DNA from: Pseudomonadales bacterium
Lineage (GTDB): Bacteria; Pseudomonadota; Gammaproteobacteria; Pseudomonadales; Azotimanducaceae
Direction: 5' to 3'
DNA length: 64,000 nt
NCBI GenBank assembly: GCA_011525295.1
Contig: WTGV01000026.1
Location: 62,001 to 126,000 of the forward strand
The translations under genes and the position numbers were made by a program. Shown here one piece after another: positions 1 to 8,325 of the stretch (its first letter is position 1; every line of letters begins with the position of its first letter). A model generated the notes under the pieces. The model was not told where the DNA came from and made no database searches. It saw nothing but the letters and a program-made list of their open reading frames with translations.

Positions 1-384
1 TTCTCCGCTGACGTAGATACACCCCCTATCGCGGGCTATCTCGCTCGCCATCTGTATTAGTAAGGTTGACTTCCCAGCACCGGGCTCGCCACCTATCAAT
101 ACCACTGAGCCTGGTACTAAACCACCACCCAGAACACGGTCGAATTCCCCAATGCGAGTGAGAATTCGCGGACTTGATTCAAGTTTGACTTCCGCTAATC
201 GAGTGATCTCAGTCGCACTGCCGGAAAAGCCTATTCCTGAAGCTCCGCCAGACTTCTTTTGTTTTTGCGAAACCTTGACTTCTTCCAAGCAGTTCCACTC
301 GCCACACGTAGCACACTGTCCTTGCCATTTAGGATAAGAAGCACCGCATTCGCGACAGGCAAAAAGGACTTTTGTCTTTACCAT
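1..384 (-). CDS. radA: DNA repair protein RadA, N-terminal part (cut by window edge)
   Basis: RadA is a RecA-like ATPase that helps process recombination intermediates and drives branch migration. The first 128 residues are visible and the rest lies beyond base 1. A C4 zinc ribbon is seen at Cys10, Cys13, Cys24 and Cys27, followed by a Walker A motif, GGEPGAGKS, at about residues 98-106. The frame is open to the window edge. The ATG at 382-384 is preceded by no other in-frame start that makes sense for the family. Its place beyond dnaB agrees with the dnaB-radA neighbourhood of many gammaproteobacteria. Confidence 0.95.
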   Translation of the reverse strand, partial: MVKTKVLFACRECGASYPKWQGQCATCGEWNCLEEVKVSQKQKKSGGASGIGFSGSATEITRLAEVKLESSPRILTRIGEFDRVLGGGLVPGSVVLIGGEPGAGKSTLLIQMASEIARDRGCIYVSGE

Positions 385-550
385 TCTAGCATCTCTTCCT
401 ACCCTTTCGCCATTGGTCTTGAAAGAGTTCGTGGAATCTCAATTACCTCTACTGGCTTGTTAGAAGTACAACTCCTTACACATTAGGTTCAGACGCGGTA
501 ATAAACGAAAATATTCTCCCCGTTACAACACATCCAACATTAACCAGTGC

Positions 551-3133
551 TCACCAGCGTAGCGTGCCCCGAAGCTCAATGCTATGATGAGGTGATTGAT
601 GAATACTCTCTTGTCTTCCGATCTGCAGTCCAGCGTTGAAACCTTGAGACGATCGGAACTGTAAACCCACTCGCATTACGCGGAATTCGTTATCGTGATC
701 GGTACCTCGGTAGGAAGTCCACAAGCCAAGCCCGTCTGGTTTACTAAAGTCGTAACGAACTGCGGCATGTATCCATGGATACGTTGACATAAAGCTCTCG
801 CGCTGATTCGGTAGCCGTTCAGCACTAAATGACCTCAACGATTCGCTTTTGAGATCTCGATTCGCCATACCCCACGAAGAGCCAAGAGACATAGAGAGTC
901 CGTGGCCACCGCTACTCGGTTGGAGCGCGATCATGCCTCTAAAGCTCCAATCTTCAAAATCATCAACATCCGAGTGCGTGAGCAAGGTTTGGGAGTTGAG
1001 CTTAAGTACCATCCGACCCGCCGAATATCCCAATCCTGCACCAATCTCAAGTCCGTTTCCTGTAGTTCCGTCTCCACCGTCAATCCTCCAACCAGCTTCG
1101 ATCGAAGGGGTAATCACTGCGTCCGATTTGAGAGTTCGTGCATGCAAACCCTTAAACGAAACCCGATGTCGGGACGCGTCTAAACTTGTTTGTTCAAGAC
1201 TGACACCTTCATCAACTTCTGCGCTTGTGAAAGCTGACTGACTGTTCAACTTGATGGTGGTAGTGCCTCCTTTAATCAGGTTCTCACTAGACATCAAGGA
1301 CAGATCAATACCCGCGGCGATCATAGTCTGGGACAGATCGCTGGCCTGCGAGTTCGTAGATTCTGTGAACTCAACCTCGCCCCAACCAAAACCGGCTGCA
1401 GCCCACAACCGAGCATTATCTGCCATCTGCCATCCGAGATAGGGATTGATGCTCGACATCGAAGTTGAGAGTTCCCCCATAGCTGACTCTGGATCTTCAT
1501 AGTCCACGGTCCCACTCGCCCAGGTCATCGACACTCCGCCAACTAAGTTGTCGCCTACTTTACGATCAATACCAATGTTAGCACTAGTCACATTGCCGTC
1601 GTAGCCCATGACTTCCATGTTCTCATCAGAGAGCTTTCGGTAGTCGGCGTTCGCCCAGAGCGTGAGGTGGCTTAGGAAACCGTTGCCCCCATGAGACGCA
1701 TTCAGAGGCAGCACGAAGTACGATTCCTCGGACAGCCAATTGGATACAAACGAACTGTCCCGCCTTCCGAACAAGGCATTCGCTAATGTAGACGTCCCAC
1801 CCAATCTGAATACTGTAGAGGGAGATGTACTCGAGTCTGAAGTGACTTGCTCAATTCGGTCAGAAATGGCATCAACGGTACTTGCGGTCATAGTTCGCAG
1901 GACTTGGGGAAGAACCGTTTGGACGACTGCGTTTTGGCGTATCGCGACAACTGCCGGATCAGTTAGATAAAAGCCAGATCCAACGATGTAGTTCGATGGG
2001 ATGACGCTTCCGTCTTGTCGTTGAACCGTCCCGGTAAACTCTCGAGCATACCCGACCTTCGGGGTATCCGCACTATCCGTGTCGATAGTAGGATCGTCAA
2101 AGTAATACCGTACGAATCCGCCTTCGGGACTACTCTTCGCAGCATCGATGACTTGGGGCAAAATCAACTCGCCGGTCACCGCGTCTCGAACGGTTGCAAT
2201 CAAAGGTCGAAATTCAAACCGGTTCGGATTCGCGCCGTGGAAGAAGATGATGTTGCTTCTAAGATCCAGAATGTAAATGTACACTGAACCGTGACGCCAA
2301 GGTCCGTTCGGATCTCGCATCGCGACTTTCGCGACCGAACCTAGAATACCATCGCGACTATCACTCTGTGCTTCGATGAAGTAATTTCCGGCGTCGATAA
2401 CAAATTGCTTCAACGTGTCTCGGTCAACCACATCACTAGCAGTAACACTCGGGTTGCCGTAATCAACGACTTCGTCAGCTACATGTGATGAGTTTAAGTC
2501 AAATCCACCGAGTACTATTAATGGAATTTGAAACGCACGTCCTACGTAGACTGCCACGTGGCCTTTAGCCCCTGGAATACCTGGACGAACACCCGGGATA
2601 GGTGTGGTAGCGTCGAAAGCTGCATCCTGCTCTCTCGCCAAAGTAACGAGAATTGATCGACGAGCTTTTGCAACGGTATCAGGATCAGAAGATCTCAGAT
2701 CTGCTATATCTTGGCGGGAGACGCCCAGTGCACTATAAATCGTCGCGAGTATAGCAGGATTAAGTAATCGACCTGAAAGAGTCATGTCCTTGGTGTGAAA
2801 TACCAACCTGCCAAACGGAGTCATCAGAATGGGATAGACTGAATCGGTTCGCCAAGGTCCCTCGTCCTCCCTAAGGACACATCCGAAATACGCAATTTGT
2901 GTGATACTGGTAACCGTCAAAGAGTAGTTTTTAAACCGATCCCGCGTTAGTCGCGTGAAGTCTCCCAATTTAGATTCGTCGGCGACGACTTGTTGCGCGG
3001 TCACCTCTGGATCTTCAACTGGCTCGGTGCCCTCTGGGACAGGACACTCATTTTCTGTTTGAGCTACAGCCGAGTGGCTAACACACAACACCCCTACCAA
3101 TAGAAGCCAAGCAACAATGAGTGTCTTTGACAT
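551..3133 (-). CDS. Cache-domain protein fused to an autotransporter beta-barrel
   Basis: An 860-residue protein is predicted from the ATG at 3131-3133. That start opens directly on a signal peptide (MSKTLIVAWLLLVGVL to SAVAQ), whereas the longer frame from 3277 adds 48 residues with no export signal. Residues about 50-215 and 235-392 look like two copies of a Cache-type sensor domain. Both carry GPWR-x-x-SVY (about 92 and 278), and the second ends in the typical GSGFY (about 385-389). A linker rich in MTAST leads into repeated amphipathic strands from about residue 480 to the end, with a terminal Trp, as expected for an outer-membrane autotransporter barrel. Cache domains usually sit in the periplasmic part of inner-membrane receptors, so display on a barrel is unusual. 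Ligand and role are unknown. The domain calls rest on motif recognition. Confidence 0.72.
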   Translation of the reverse strand: MSKTLIVAWLLLVGVLCVSHSAVAQTENECPVPEGTEPVEDPEVTAQQVVADESKLGDFTRLTRDRFKNYSLTVTSITQIAYFGCVLREDEGPWRTDSVYPILMTPFGRLVFHTKDMTLSGRLLNPAILATIYSALGVSRQDIADLRSSDPDTVAKARRSILVTLAREQDAAFDATTPIPGVRPGIPGAKGHVAVYVGRAFQIPLIVLGGFDLNSSHVADEVVDYGNPSVTASDVVDRDTLKQFVIDAGNYFIEAQSDSRDGILGSVAKVAMRDPNGPWRHGSVYIYILDLRSNIIFFHGANPNRFEFRPLIATVRDAVTGELILPQVIDAAKSSPEGGFVRYYFDDPTIDTDSADTPKVGYAREFTGTVQRQDGSVIPSNYIVGSGFYLTDPAVVAIRQNAVVQTVLPQVLRTMTASTVDAISDRIEQVTSDSSTSPSTVFRLGGTSTLANALFGRRDSSFVSNWLSEESYFVLPLNASHGGNGFLSHLTLWANADYRKLSDENMEVMGYDGNVTSANIGIDRKVGDNLVGGVSMTWASGTVDYEDPESAMGELSTSMSSINPYLGWQMADNARLWAAAGFGWGEVEFTESTNSQASDLSQTMIAAGIDLSLMSSENLIKGGTTTIKLNSQSAFTSAEVDEGVSLEQTSLDASRHRVSFKGLHARTLKSDAVITPSIEAGWRIDGGDGTTGNGLEIGAGLGYSAGRMVLKLNSQTLLTHSDVDDFEDWSFRGMIALQPSSGGHGLSMSLGSSWGMANRDLKSESLRSFSAERLPNQRESFMSTYPWIHAAVRYDFSKPDGLGLWTSYRGTDHDNEFRVMRVGLQFRSSQGFNAGLQIGRQESIHQSPHHSIELRGTLRW

Positions 3134-3616
3134 ACCTACCAATTTCCATGTTGACGACTGATTGGACGAAATGCAATGCTTTCTGTCGAGCAAACAACGT
3201 CTAAGCGATGACGCGCCAACAAGGGTTTGGTTGTTAATTAAATGCCGTGAGATTTCAGGTTGAAGATTCCAGGTCATAAGTTCTATCCCTACAAACTGAT
3301 TAGTTACTATCTACGTACGCTTCTACATATCGCGTACGGAGCGGATTGATGAGAAAAATCTCATTCTAGTCAAACTGCCTAACAGGACCGAAGAAATTCA
3401 ACCCAACGTACTGCGTCAATACACTCCTCTAAGCAGTTTTATGCTTACAGTTTCATTGGATATTGTTGGACTTCTACAACGTCAGCACGGACCTCGAATC
3501 CCTGAAGACTCGTAATTGAAAGTCAGATGTCTCTACCAGCAAGTTGCTGTTGATGAAAGTAGAATTCCGAGTTTGTCTTGTACGAACCGAGTAGTAGTCC
3601 TCAGATCGCTCGGAAT
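3134..3616. other. Non-coding stretch upstream of the autotransporter gene
   Basis: These 483 bases lie between the end of dnaB and the chosen start of the autotransporter gene. The only in-frame coding potential is the short upstream extension of the autotransporter frame (to 3277), which lacks protein-like features. I see no tRNA, no clear hairpin with a T-run and no recognised operator. It presumably carries the autotransporter promoter and 5' leader. Confidence 0.5.
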
Positions 3617-5158
3617 CTAGAGAGGAGGCTCATCATCATCCAACTCTTCGTCGTCGATGAGTTCCTCGTCCTCTTCATATGACGTCTTATTGAGTCCATC
3701 ATTTTTGTCGTACCGAACGGATGCACGAAAAGCTGTTTCACCTTCGTTCGAAAACTTCATGAGATGATCTTGAAAGTCAAGTGTTAGATCTCCTCTAGGA
3801 CCATTACGGTGTTTTCCGATAATGATTTCCGCTTTTCCTTTCTGTGCCGAATACTCGTCATAGACCTCGTCTCGGTAAATAAAGAGGATCAAGTCGGCGT
3901 CTTGTTCAATTTCACCGCTATCGCGAAGATCTGCCATTCGCGGTCGCTTGTTTTCCCGGTTTTCGACGTTTCTATTGAGTTGTGCAACACTAACGACTGG
4001 AATCTTGAATTCTTTCGCGAGTGCTTTCAATCCACGTGAGATTTCACCAAGTTCGATCACTCGACTCGGGCGATCGCGCGAAGGTTTGACCAACTGCATG
4101 TAGTCCACCACTACCATGGCTAACTTATTGTTTGAATCTTTACTCTCGTCACGAAGTTCGCGATTAATTCGACGAATCTGAGACATCATGTCTTCCAATG
4201 TAATATTTGGGCGATCAACGATGAAAAACTGAACCTTGGACAGACTAAGACGAGCACTCTCCAGCTGCTGCCAATCTTGTGTTTTCAGATCCTTCCCGCG
4301 ATCAAGTTTTCCATGTGACACTCCTGCGACGGCCGAGAGCATTCGCCGAATTAGTTGCTCGCGATCTTGTTCCAACGAGAAAAACAGAATCGGTTTCTGT
4401 GAACTCAACAGGATGTTCGTACAAATATTGAGTGCCAGTGCGGTTTTTCCCATACTCGGTCGTGCCGCGATGATGATTAAATCATTGTCCCGGAAGCCGG
4501 CCGTAAGTTTGTCTAATCGCTCAAAGCCCGTCTCTAGACCCGGAATGTAGCCATCGTGTTCAGCCAGCGTCTTGATGTAACCCACGGCATCGTCAATTCT
4601 CTCATTCAATCTAACGACTATTTCTTCGTCGTCGCGTTGTTCACCCACCTTCAAGACCTTAGTTTCGGACTCTGTCAGCAGCTCGTCAACAGTTCGATCT
4701 TGCGGGTGCGTCGCGATTAACCGAATCTGCTGTGAAACATGCACGAGCTCGCGTCGGATTGCAGTCGCGCGAACGAGCTCTTTGTAATCGAGTAGCCGGT
4801 TCTTGTCGAAGAGCGTCTCCTCGATCTCCATCAGGTAGTTCTGACCCCCAACTTTCCCGAAGAGATCGGAGTCCCTTAACGCGCCACTAACGCTTATGGG
4901 ATCTAATGACTTGTTTTGTTCGGCAAGCAATCGCATCGTCGCGAAAATACGTCGATGTTTGTGATCGGAAAAGTCAGCTTCGTGGATAAGACCGGTGAGT
5001 CGATCCCAAGCACTGTCTTCTTTCATCAAACAAGCCAAGATGGCCCGTTCAGCGTCTTGATTAGTTAGTGAGTCGTGTAGCCTTACAGGTTGCGAGTCAT
5101 CCACATCATCGTATTCAGCTCGCGAACCATAAATTTCGTCGTCGGAGTCAGATTGCAT
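3617..5158 (-). CDS. dnaB: Replicative DNA helicase DnaB
   Basis: DnaB is the hexameric 5'-3' helicase at the replication fork. The protein has 513 residues, longer than the usual 450-475. After a polar acidic N-terminus (about 1-25) come the DnaB N-terminal domain (about 28-130), a linker and the RecA-like domain. Walker A, ARPSMGKT, is at about 232-239, and the Walker B region VVVDYMQL and SVAQLNR are clear. The C-terminus carries an extra tail rich in Asp and Glu that ends in DDDEPPL. It lies downstream of rplI on the same strand, as in the S6-S18-L9-DnaB order of gammaproteobacteria. A palindrome lies just before the start codon. Confidence 0.97.
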   Translation of the reverse strand: MQSDSDDEIYGSRAEYDDVDDSQPVRLHDSLTNQDAERAILACLMKEDSAWDRLTGLIHEADFSDHKHRRIFATMRLLAEQNKSLDPISVSGALRDSDLFGKVGGQNYLMEIEETLFDKNRLLDYKELVRATAIRRELVHVSQQIRLIATHPQDRTVDELLTESETKVLKVGEQRDDEEIVVRLNERIDDAVGYIKTLAEHDGYIPGLETGFERLDKLTAGFRDNDLIIIAARPSMGKTALALNICTNILLSSQKPILFFSLEQDREQLIRRMLSAVAGVSHGKLDRGKDLKTQDWQQLESARLSLSKVQFFIVDRPNITLEDMMSQIRRINRELRDESKDSNNKLAMVVVDYMQLVKPSRDRPSRVIELGEISRGLKALAKEFKIPVVSVAQLNRNVENRENKRPRMADLRDSGEIEQDADLILFIYRDEVYDEYSAQKGKAEIIIGKHRNGPRGDLTLDFQDHLMKFSNEGETAFRASVRYDKNDGLNKTSYEEDEELIDDEELDDDEPPL

Positions 5159-5164
5159 TTATGT

Positions 5165-5178
5165 CATTACCGGTAATG
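5165..5178. promoter_or_regulatory. 14-bp palindrome just upstream of dnaB
   Basis: CATTACCGGTAATG is a perfect inverted repeat 7-20 bases before the dnaB start codon, in the region where a ribosome-binding site should be. No other clear Shine-Dalgarno sequence is visible there. It could be an operator or a small RNA hairpin affecting translation. The function is inferred from position only. Confidence 0.35.
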
Positions 5179-5329
5179 TTTTTACAGATTCAGAATGATA
5201 TTAAACAGCAAAAAATGGTCCAGCGCTAGCTGAACCACCGATATTCAAGCAAAATTCACCGATCGAACGGAGAACGGTTCCGTTTCGACGGATAACTGAG
5301 TGGAAAAGTCTTAGTTAGAAACTGGAAAA

Positions 5330-5776
5330 CTACGTTGGAGAGACAATCACATGGATGGTACGTGAAACATCCGCGTGAACCTGAATATCTACATCAAACT
5401 CGCCGATTTCTCGGATCGGCCCAAGTGGCATCTTGATTTCACTCTTGTTGACTTCAATACCGAGGTTTTCTAAGGCGCGAGAGATTTCTACCGGACCTAC
5501 AGAACCATATAGCCGACCTTCCCCTAATGCCCGTTGTAGGATCGTGACTTCGAGATCTTCTAACTGCGCTGCGCGTTTTTCTGCGCCTTCTAATTTCTCG
5601 ATCGCTTGCGCACGCAATTCTTCCTCTCGGTCCGCAAAGATCTTACGATTTTCAGGGGTTGCCTTCAGTGTCAATCCCTGAGGAATTAAGTAGTTTCGAG
5701 CGAAGCCGTTCTTCACCTTTACTTCGTCGCCAATATCGCCAAGGTTAGTCACTCTATCTAGTAATAGAACATTCAT
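5330..5776 (-). CDS. rplI: 50S ribosomal protein L9
   Basis: The protein has 148 residues, the usual L9 length, beginning MNVLLLDRV and containing the N-domain motif KNGFARNYLIPQG, then the long connecting helix and the C-domain. L9 binds 23S rRNA near the L1 stalk and supports frame maintenance. The ATG at 5774-5776 is chosen because homologues start there; the frame continues upstream to 5872 only by running through the end of rpsR. It is the third gene of the rpsF-rpsR-rplI operon. Confidence 0.97.
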   Translation of the reverse strand: MNVLLLDRVTNLGDIGDEVKVKNGFARNYLIPQGLTLKATPENRKIFADREEELRAQAIEKLEGAEKRAAQLEDLEVTILQRALGEGRLYGSVGPVEISRALENLGIEVNKSEIKMPLGPIREIGEFDVDIQVHADVSRTIHVIVSPT

Positions 5777-5789
5777 GATGGTCTCTCTT

Positions 5790-6014
5790 TTAGTGCTGGT
5801 CTGTGTAGGGTAATAGCGCAAGGTACCGAGCGCGTTTAATTGCCCTTGCCAATTGGCGTTGGTAGCGGGCACTTGTACCCATCATGCGGGCCGGTGTAAT
5901 TTTCCCAGTTTCTCCAATATACTGCTTGAGCGTCTCAAGATCTTTGTAGTCAATTTCTTTCACGCCGTCAGCAGTGAATCGGCAGGTACGGCGTCGTCTA
6001 ACATTTCTGATCAT
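5790..6014 (-). CDS. rpsR: 30S ribosomal protein S18
   Basis: This 74-residue basic protein has the S18 signature ([15 protein letters not shown], then [33 protein letters not shown]). S18 forms a heterodimer with S6 on the 30S platform. Its ATG overlaps the rpsF stop codon in an ATGA arrangement at 6011-6014, which indicates translational coupling with its binding partner. Confidence 0.97.
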   Translation of the reverse strand: MIRNVRRRRTCRFTADGVKEIDYKDLETLKQYIGETGKITPARMMGTSARYQRQLARAIKRARYLALLPYTDQH

Positions 6015-6676
6015 TCCGATTTCTCCTCTTTTTCCTCTTTCTCCTCGTTCTCGTCTGTTGTCTCTTGCTCAGTTCCTTCTTCTACTTCCTCTTCCACAAC
6101 ATCATCCTGAGTCTGGTCATCGGTACCAGTATCCTCTTCAGCTACTGATTGGTCAACTTCATCTTCTGGAGGGGGTTGTTCCGTGTCGTCGGCTTCCGGT
6201 TCCGGTGTTGAGGGTTCACTTTCGTGTTCGTCTTCAACTTCTGTCGACGCGTCCACTTCGGCTTCATCAGCTCCATCTTCGTCGCGGGCTCGCTGTCGCG
6301 CAGCCATGTCTTCTTCGCGCTGTCTCTCGCGCTCACGTTCACGCTCTTGTTCTCTCAGCTCGGCCGCGTACAGTTTCGACATCTCGGTGACAGCTTCTTT
6401 TCTCGACAAAATCAAGTTTCGTAGCACTGCGTCGTTGAAGCGAAAAGAACTTTCAAGTTCTGCGAGCGTATTCGCGGGCACTTCAATATTCAAGAGGACG
6501 TAGTGCCCTTTGTGAATTTTTGCGATCGGATAGGCTAACTGTCGACGACCCCAGTCTTCACACCGATGGATCGCGCCACCATCCCGTTCGATCATGGCTT
6601 TGTATCGTTCGATCATTCCGGGCACCTGCTCAGATTGGTCAGGGTGAACGATGAACACAATTTCGTAATGTCGCAT
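6011..6676 (-). CDS. rpsF: 30S ribosomal protein S6 with a long acidic C-terminal extension
   Basis: Residues 1 to about 100 are a normal S6 domain ([41 protein letters not shown]). The protein then continues to 221 residues, against about 95-135 for typical S6. Residues about 105-132 are an Arg/Glu-rich probable helix. Residues about 133-221 are dominated by Glu, Asp, Ser, Thr and Pro, ending in repeated EEK. In Escherichia coli, RimK adds Glu residues after translation to the S6 C-terminus; here a far longer acidic tail is encoded in the gene. An upstream GGGAG is well placed for the ATG at 6674-6676. The gene starts the S6-S18-L9 operon. Confidence 0.95.
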   Translation of the reverse strand: MRHYEIVFIVHPDQSEQVPGMIERYKAMIERDGGAIHRCEDWGRRQLAYPIAKIHKGHYVLLNIEVPANTLAELESSFRFNDAVLRNLILSRKEAVTEMSKLYAAELREQERERERERQREEDMAARQRARDEDGADEAEVDASTEVEDEHESEPSTPEPEADDTEQPPPEDEVDQSVAEEDTGTDDQTQDDVVEEEVEEGTEQETTDENEEKEEKEEKSE

Positions 6677-7002
6677 GGATTGCTCCCTTTGGCAAAAGTC
6701 TCCGACCTCAAAGTAAGTCGTGAAACAAGGAGTGAGAAAGTACAGTTAGCTCACTGCAGAGTGCGGGATTTTACACAACCTTCTACAACCGACGCTAGTA
6801 CGAACGAGTCGTAAACGAGCATATTCCAAAGCTCTTCTTCAACGGAATCTACACTACTGACATGGTTTTCAGTGGCCTAGCCGGTTCACACCAATCAAGA
6901 ACTGTTCGGTGCCGAATTTTCCAGCCACCAATTAAGCTTGTTTGTTCGCTGAACGCCACTTGCCTAATAGGGTGTTCCTTCAATGGAACTGCGCGCCACT
7001 AC
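6677..7002. other. Leader and promoter region of the rpsF operon
   Basis: These 326 bases have no credible gene. On the minus strand they hold the rpsF ribosome-binding site (GGGAG a few bases before the ATG) and presumably its promoter. I looked for the S6:S18 autoregulatory leader fold and could not establish it by eye. Confidence 0.45.
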
Positions 7003-7509
7003 TTAGCTATTGCCATCTTCTTTAAACAACGCCTTCCCGAAAAAAAGAAAGACGCTAGCAACGATTGTCATTGTCGTACACATTCCGACACCAAATCCCC
7101 CAATGAATAGAAGCAATGGTGAATAATAGCTCTGGGTTTGGAAAGGAAATATATTGAAACAACAGACAAAAATACCAAATAGACTCCAAACCAGAATCAT
7201 CGACGCGGTGTTTGTTTTCTGTTGATTCTTGCTAGATCGCCACTGAACACTTGCAAGGTGGGATGTTCCGCGGAGCACACCTAGGATGATCAAGATTACG
7301 TTGCATCCACCTAAGATGTACGTCCAAAAAGGACGGACGGCCCCATAGTGAAAAGAGAAAACGAATAGTTCAACCAGCACCAAAGCAATCGTCGTGAAAA
7401 CGCAAAAACAATACACAACGACGACCTCAAGTGCGAATCTTGACTCTTCTGTGGAATTACCAGAACCAGATGAATCCAATTCTTTTTGTATGACCGAGGG
7501 CGAGTCCAT
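7003..7509 (-). CDS. Hypothetical four-helix membrane protein
   Basis: I do not recognise this 168-residue protein. A polar N-terminus of about 25 residues is followed by four hydrophobic segments at about 28-52, 62-80, 102-122 and 130-158, with a polar loop (about 85-101) rich in Ser, Lys and Gln between the two pairs. The ATG at 7507-7509 is preferred; a TTG at 7539 would add ten residues but has no better ribosome site. It lies between rlmB and rpsF on the same strand. Its layout resembles the protein at 25391-25912, though sequence identity by eye is low. Confidence 0.6.
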   Translation of the reverse strand: MDSPSVIQKELDSSGSGNSTEESRFALEVVVVYCFCVFTTIALVLVELFVFSFHYGAVRPFWTYILGGCNVILIILGVLRGTSHLASVQWRSSKNQQKTNTASMILVWSLFGIFVCCFNIFPFQTQSYYSPLLLFIGGFGVGMCTTMTIVASVFLFFGKALFKEDGNS

Positions 7510-7565
7510 TCTGAAATTGTCGACCTTATGACGCGTCAATTTTTATCGTCGAAACATTTTATGGT

Positions 7566-8306
7566 CTAAGTTCGCTGCCGCCTCACCTCGTAAAGTAATA
7601 CTCCAGTCGCCACCGCAACATTTAGACTGGGCACCGACCCGTACATTGGAATAGACACAACCTGATCGCACATCTCTGCTGTTAAGCGACGTAGTCCTTT
7701 AGCTTCTCCCCCAACAACCAAAACCGTCGGGTCCCGGTAGTTGACTTCAGTGTAATGAGTATCTGCGTGGTCAGAGGCACCCACGATCCAACAACCTTGC
7801 TCCTTCAAATTTGAAATACAACGAACTAGGTTAGAAACCTCTACCAAGAAAATTGAATCCAACGCACCGGCCGATGTCTTATGAACAACGCCAGTCAAGG
7901 GAGCACAACGATTCTTACCCACGATAACAGCGTCCACCCCAGCTCCTTCAGCAGAACGCAGGCAAGCTCCTAAATTACGAGGATCCTGAATCGAATCGAC
8001 GGCTAAGATCAACGGACATTCCCAATGTTCCAGCTTGTCTTCTAAGTCGGTTTCGGAGTGCGCACGAAAAGCTTGCACTTCTAAAACTACACCTTGATGT
8101 GCAACTTTAGCGGCGAGTCGATCGAGATAGGAACGTGGTACGGACTTTGTTTGAATGTGGTGTTGCTTGGCGATTGTCACAATCTCGTGCAGCTTTGCAC
8201 CATGGTAGTTCTCAGCTATGAGTACCCTACGAACCTTCTCGGGTTGAGTGCTCAAAAACGACTTCGCACTATGTACCCCACATACTGTGTTCGACTCTAT
8301 TGACAC
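7566..8306 (-). CDS. rlmB: 23S rRNA (guanosine-2'-O)-methyltransferase RlmB
   Basis: RlmB is a SPOUT-family enzyme that methylates the ribose of G2251 (E. coli numbering) in the 23S peptidyl-transferase region. The 246-residue protein has an N-terminal substrate-binding domain. The SPOUT core shows LDxIQDPRNLGA-like residues (ILAVDSIQDPRNLGACLRSAE), VVGGEAKGLR and IPMYGSVPSLNVAVATG, the cofactor knot. It starts with GTG, 19 bases after the rnr stop, matching the usual rnr-rlmB pair. Confidence 0.95.
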   Translation of the reverse strand: MSIESNTVCGVHSAKSFLSTQPEKVRRVLIAENYHGAKLHEIVTIAKQHHIQTKSVPRSYLDRLAAKVAHQGVVLEVQAFRAHSETDLEDKLEHWECPLILAVDSIQDPRNLGACLRSAEGAGVDAVIVGKNRCAPLTGVVHKTSAGALDSIFLVEVSNLVRCISNLKEQGCWIVGASDHADTHYTEVNYRDPTVLVVGGEAKGLRRLTAEMCDQVVSIPMYGSVPSLNVAVATGVLLYEVRRQRT

Positions 8307-8325
8307 TGTCGTTCGTACCTTCAGA

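Noticed and set aside
3134-3277. Upstream start of the autotransporter gene
   Set aside because: It would place 48 polar and basic residues before a clear signal peptide, preventing normal export.
5974-6390. Long open frame on the plus strand opposite the rpsF tail
   Set aside because: It is the antisense shadow of the repetitive acidic codons of rpsF; its translation is low-complexity Leu, Pro and Arg with no domain or ribosome site.
6677-6720. S6:S18 autoregulatory RNA leader before rpsF
   Set aside because: A GTCGG region near a possible stem is present, but I could not build the known fold with confidence.
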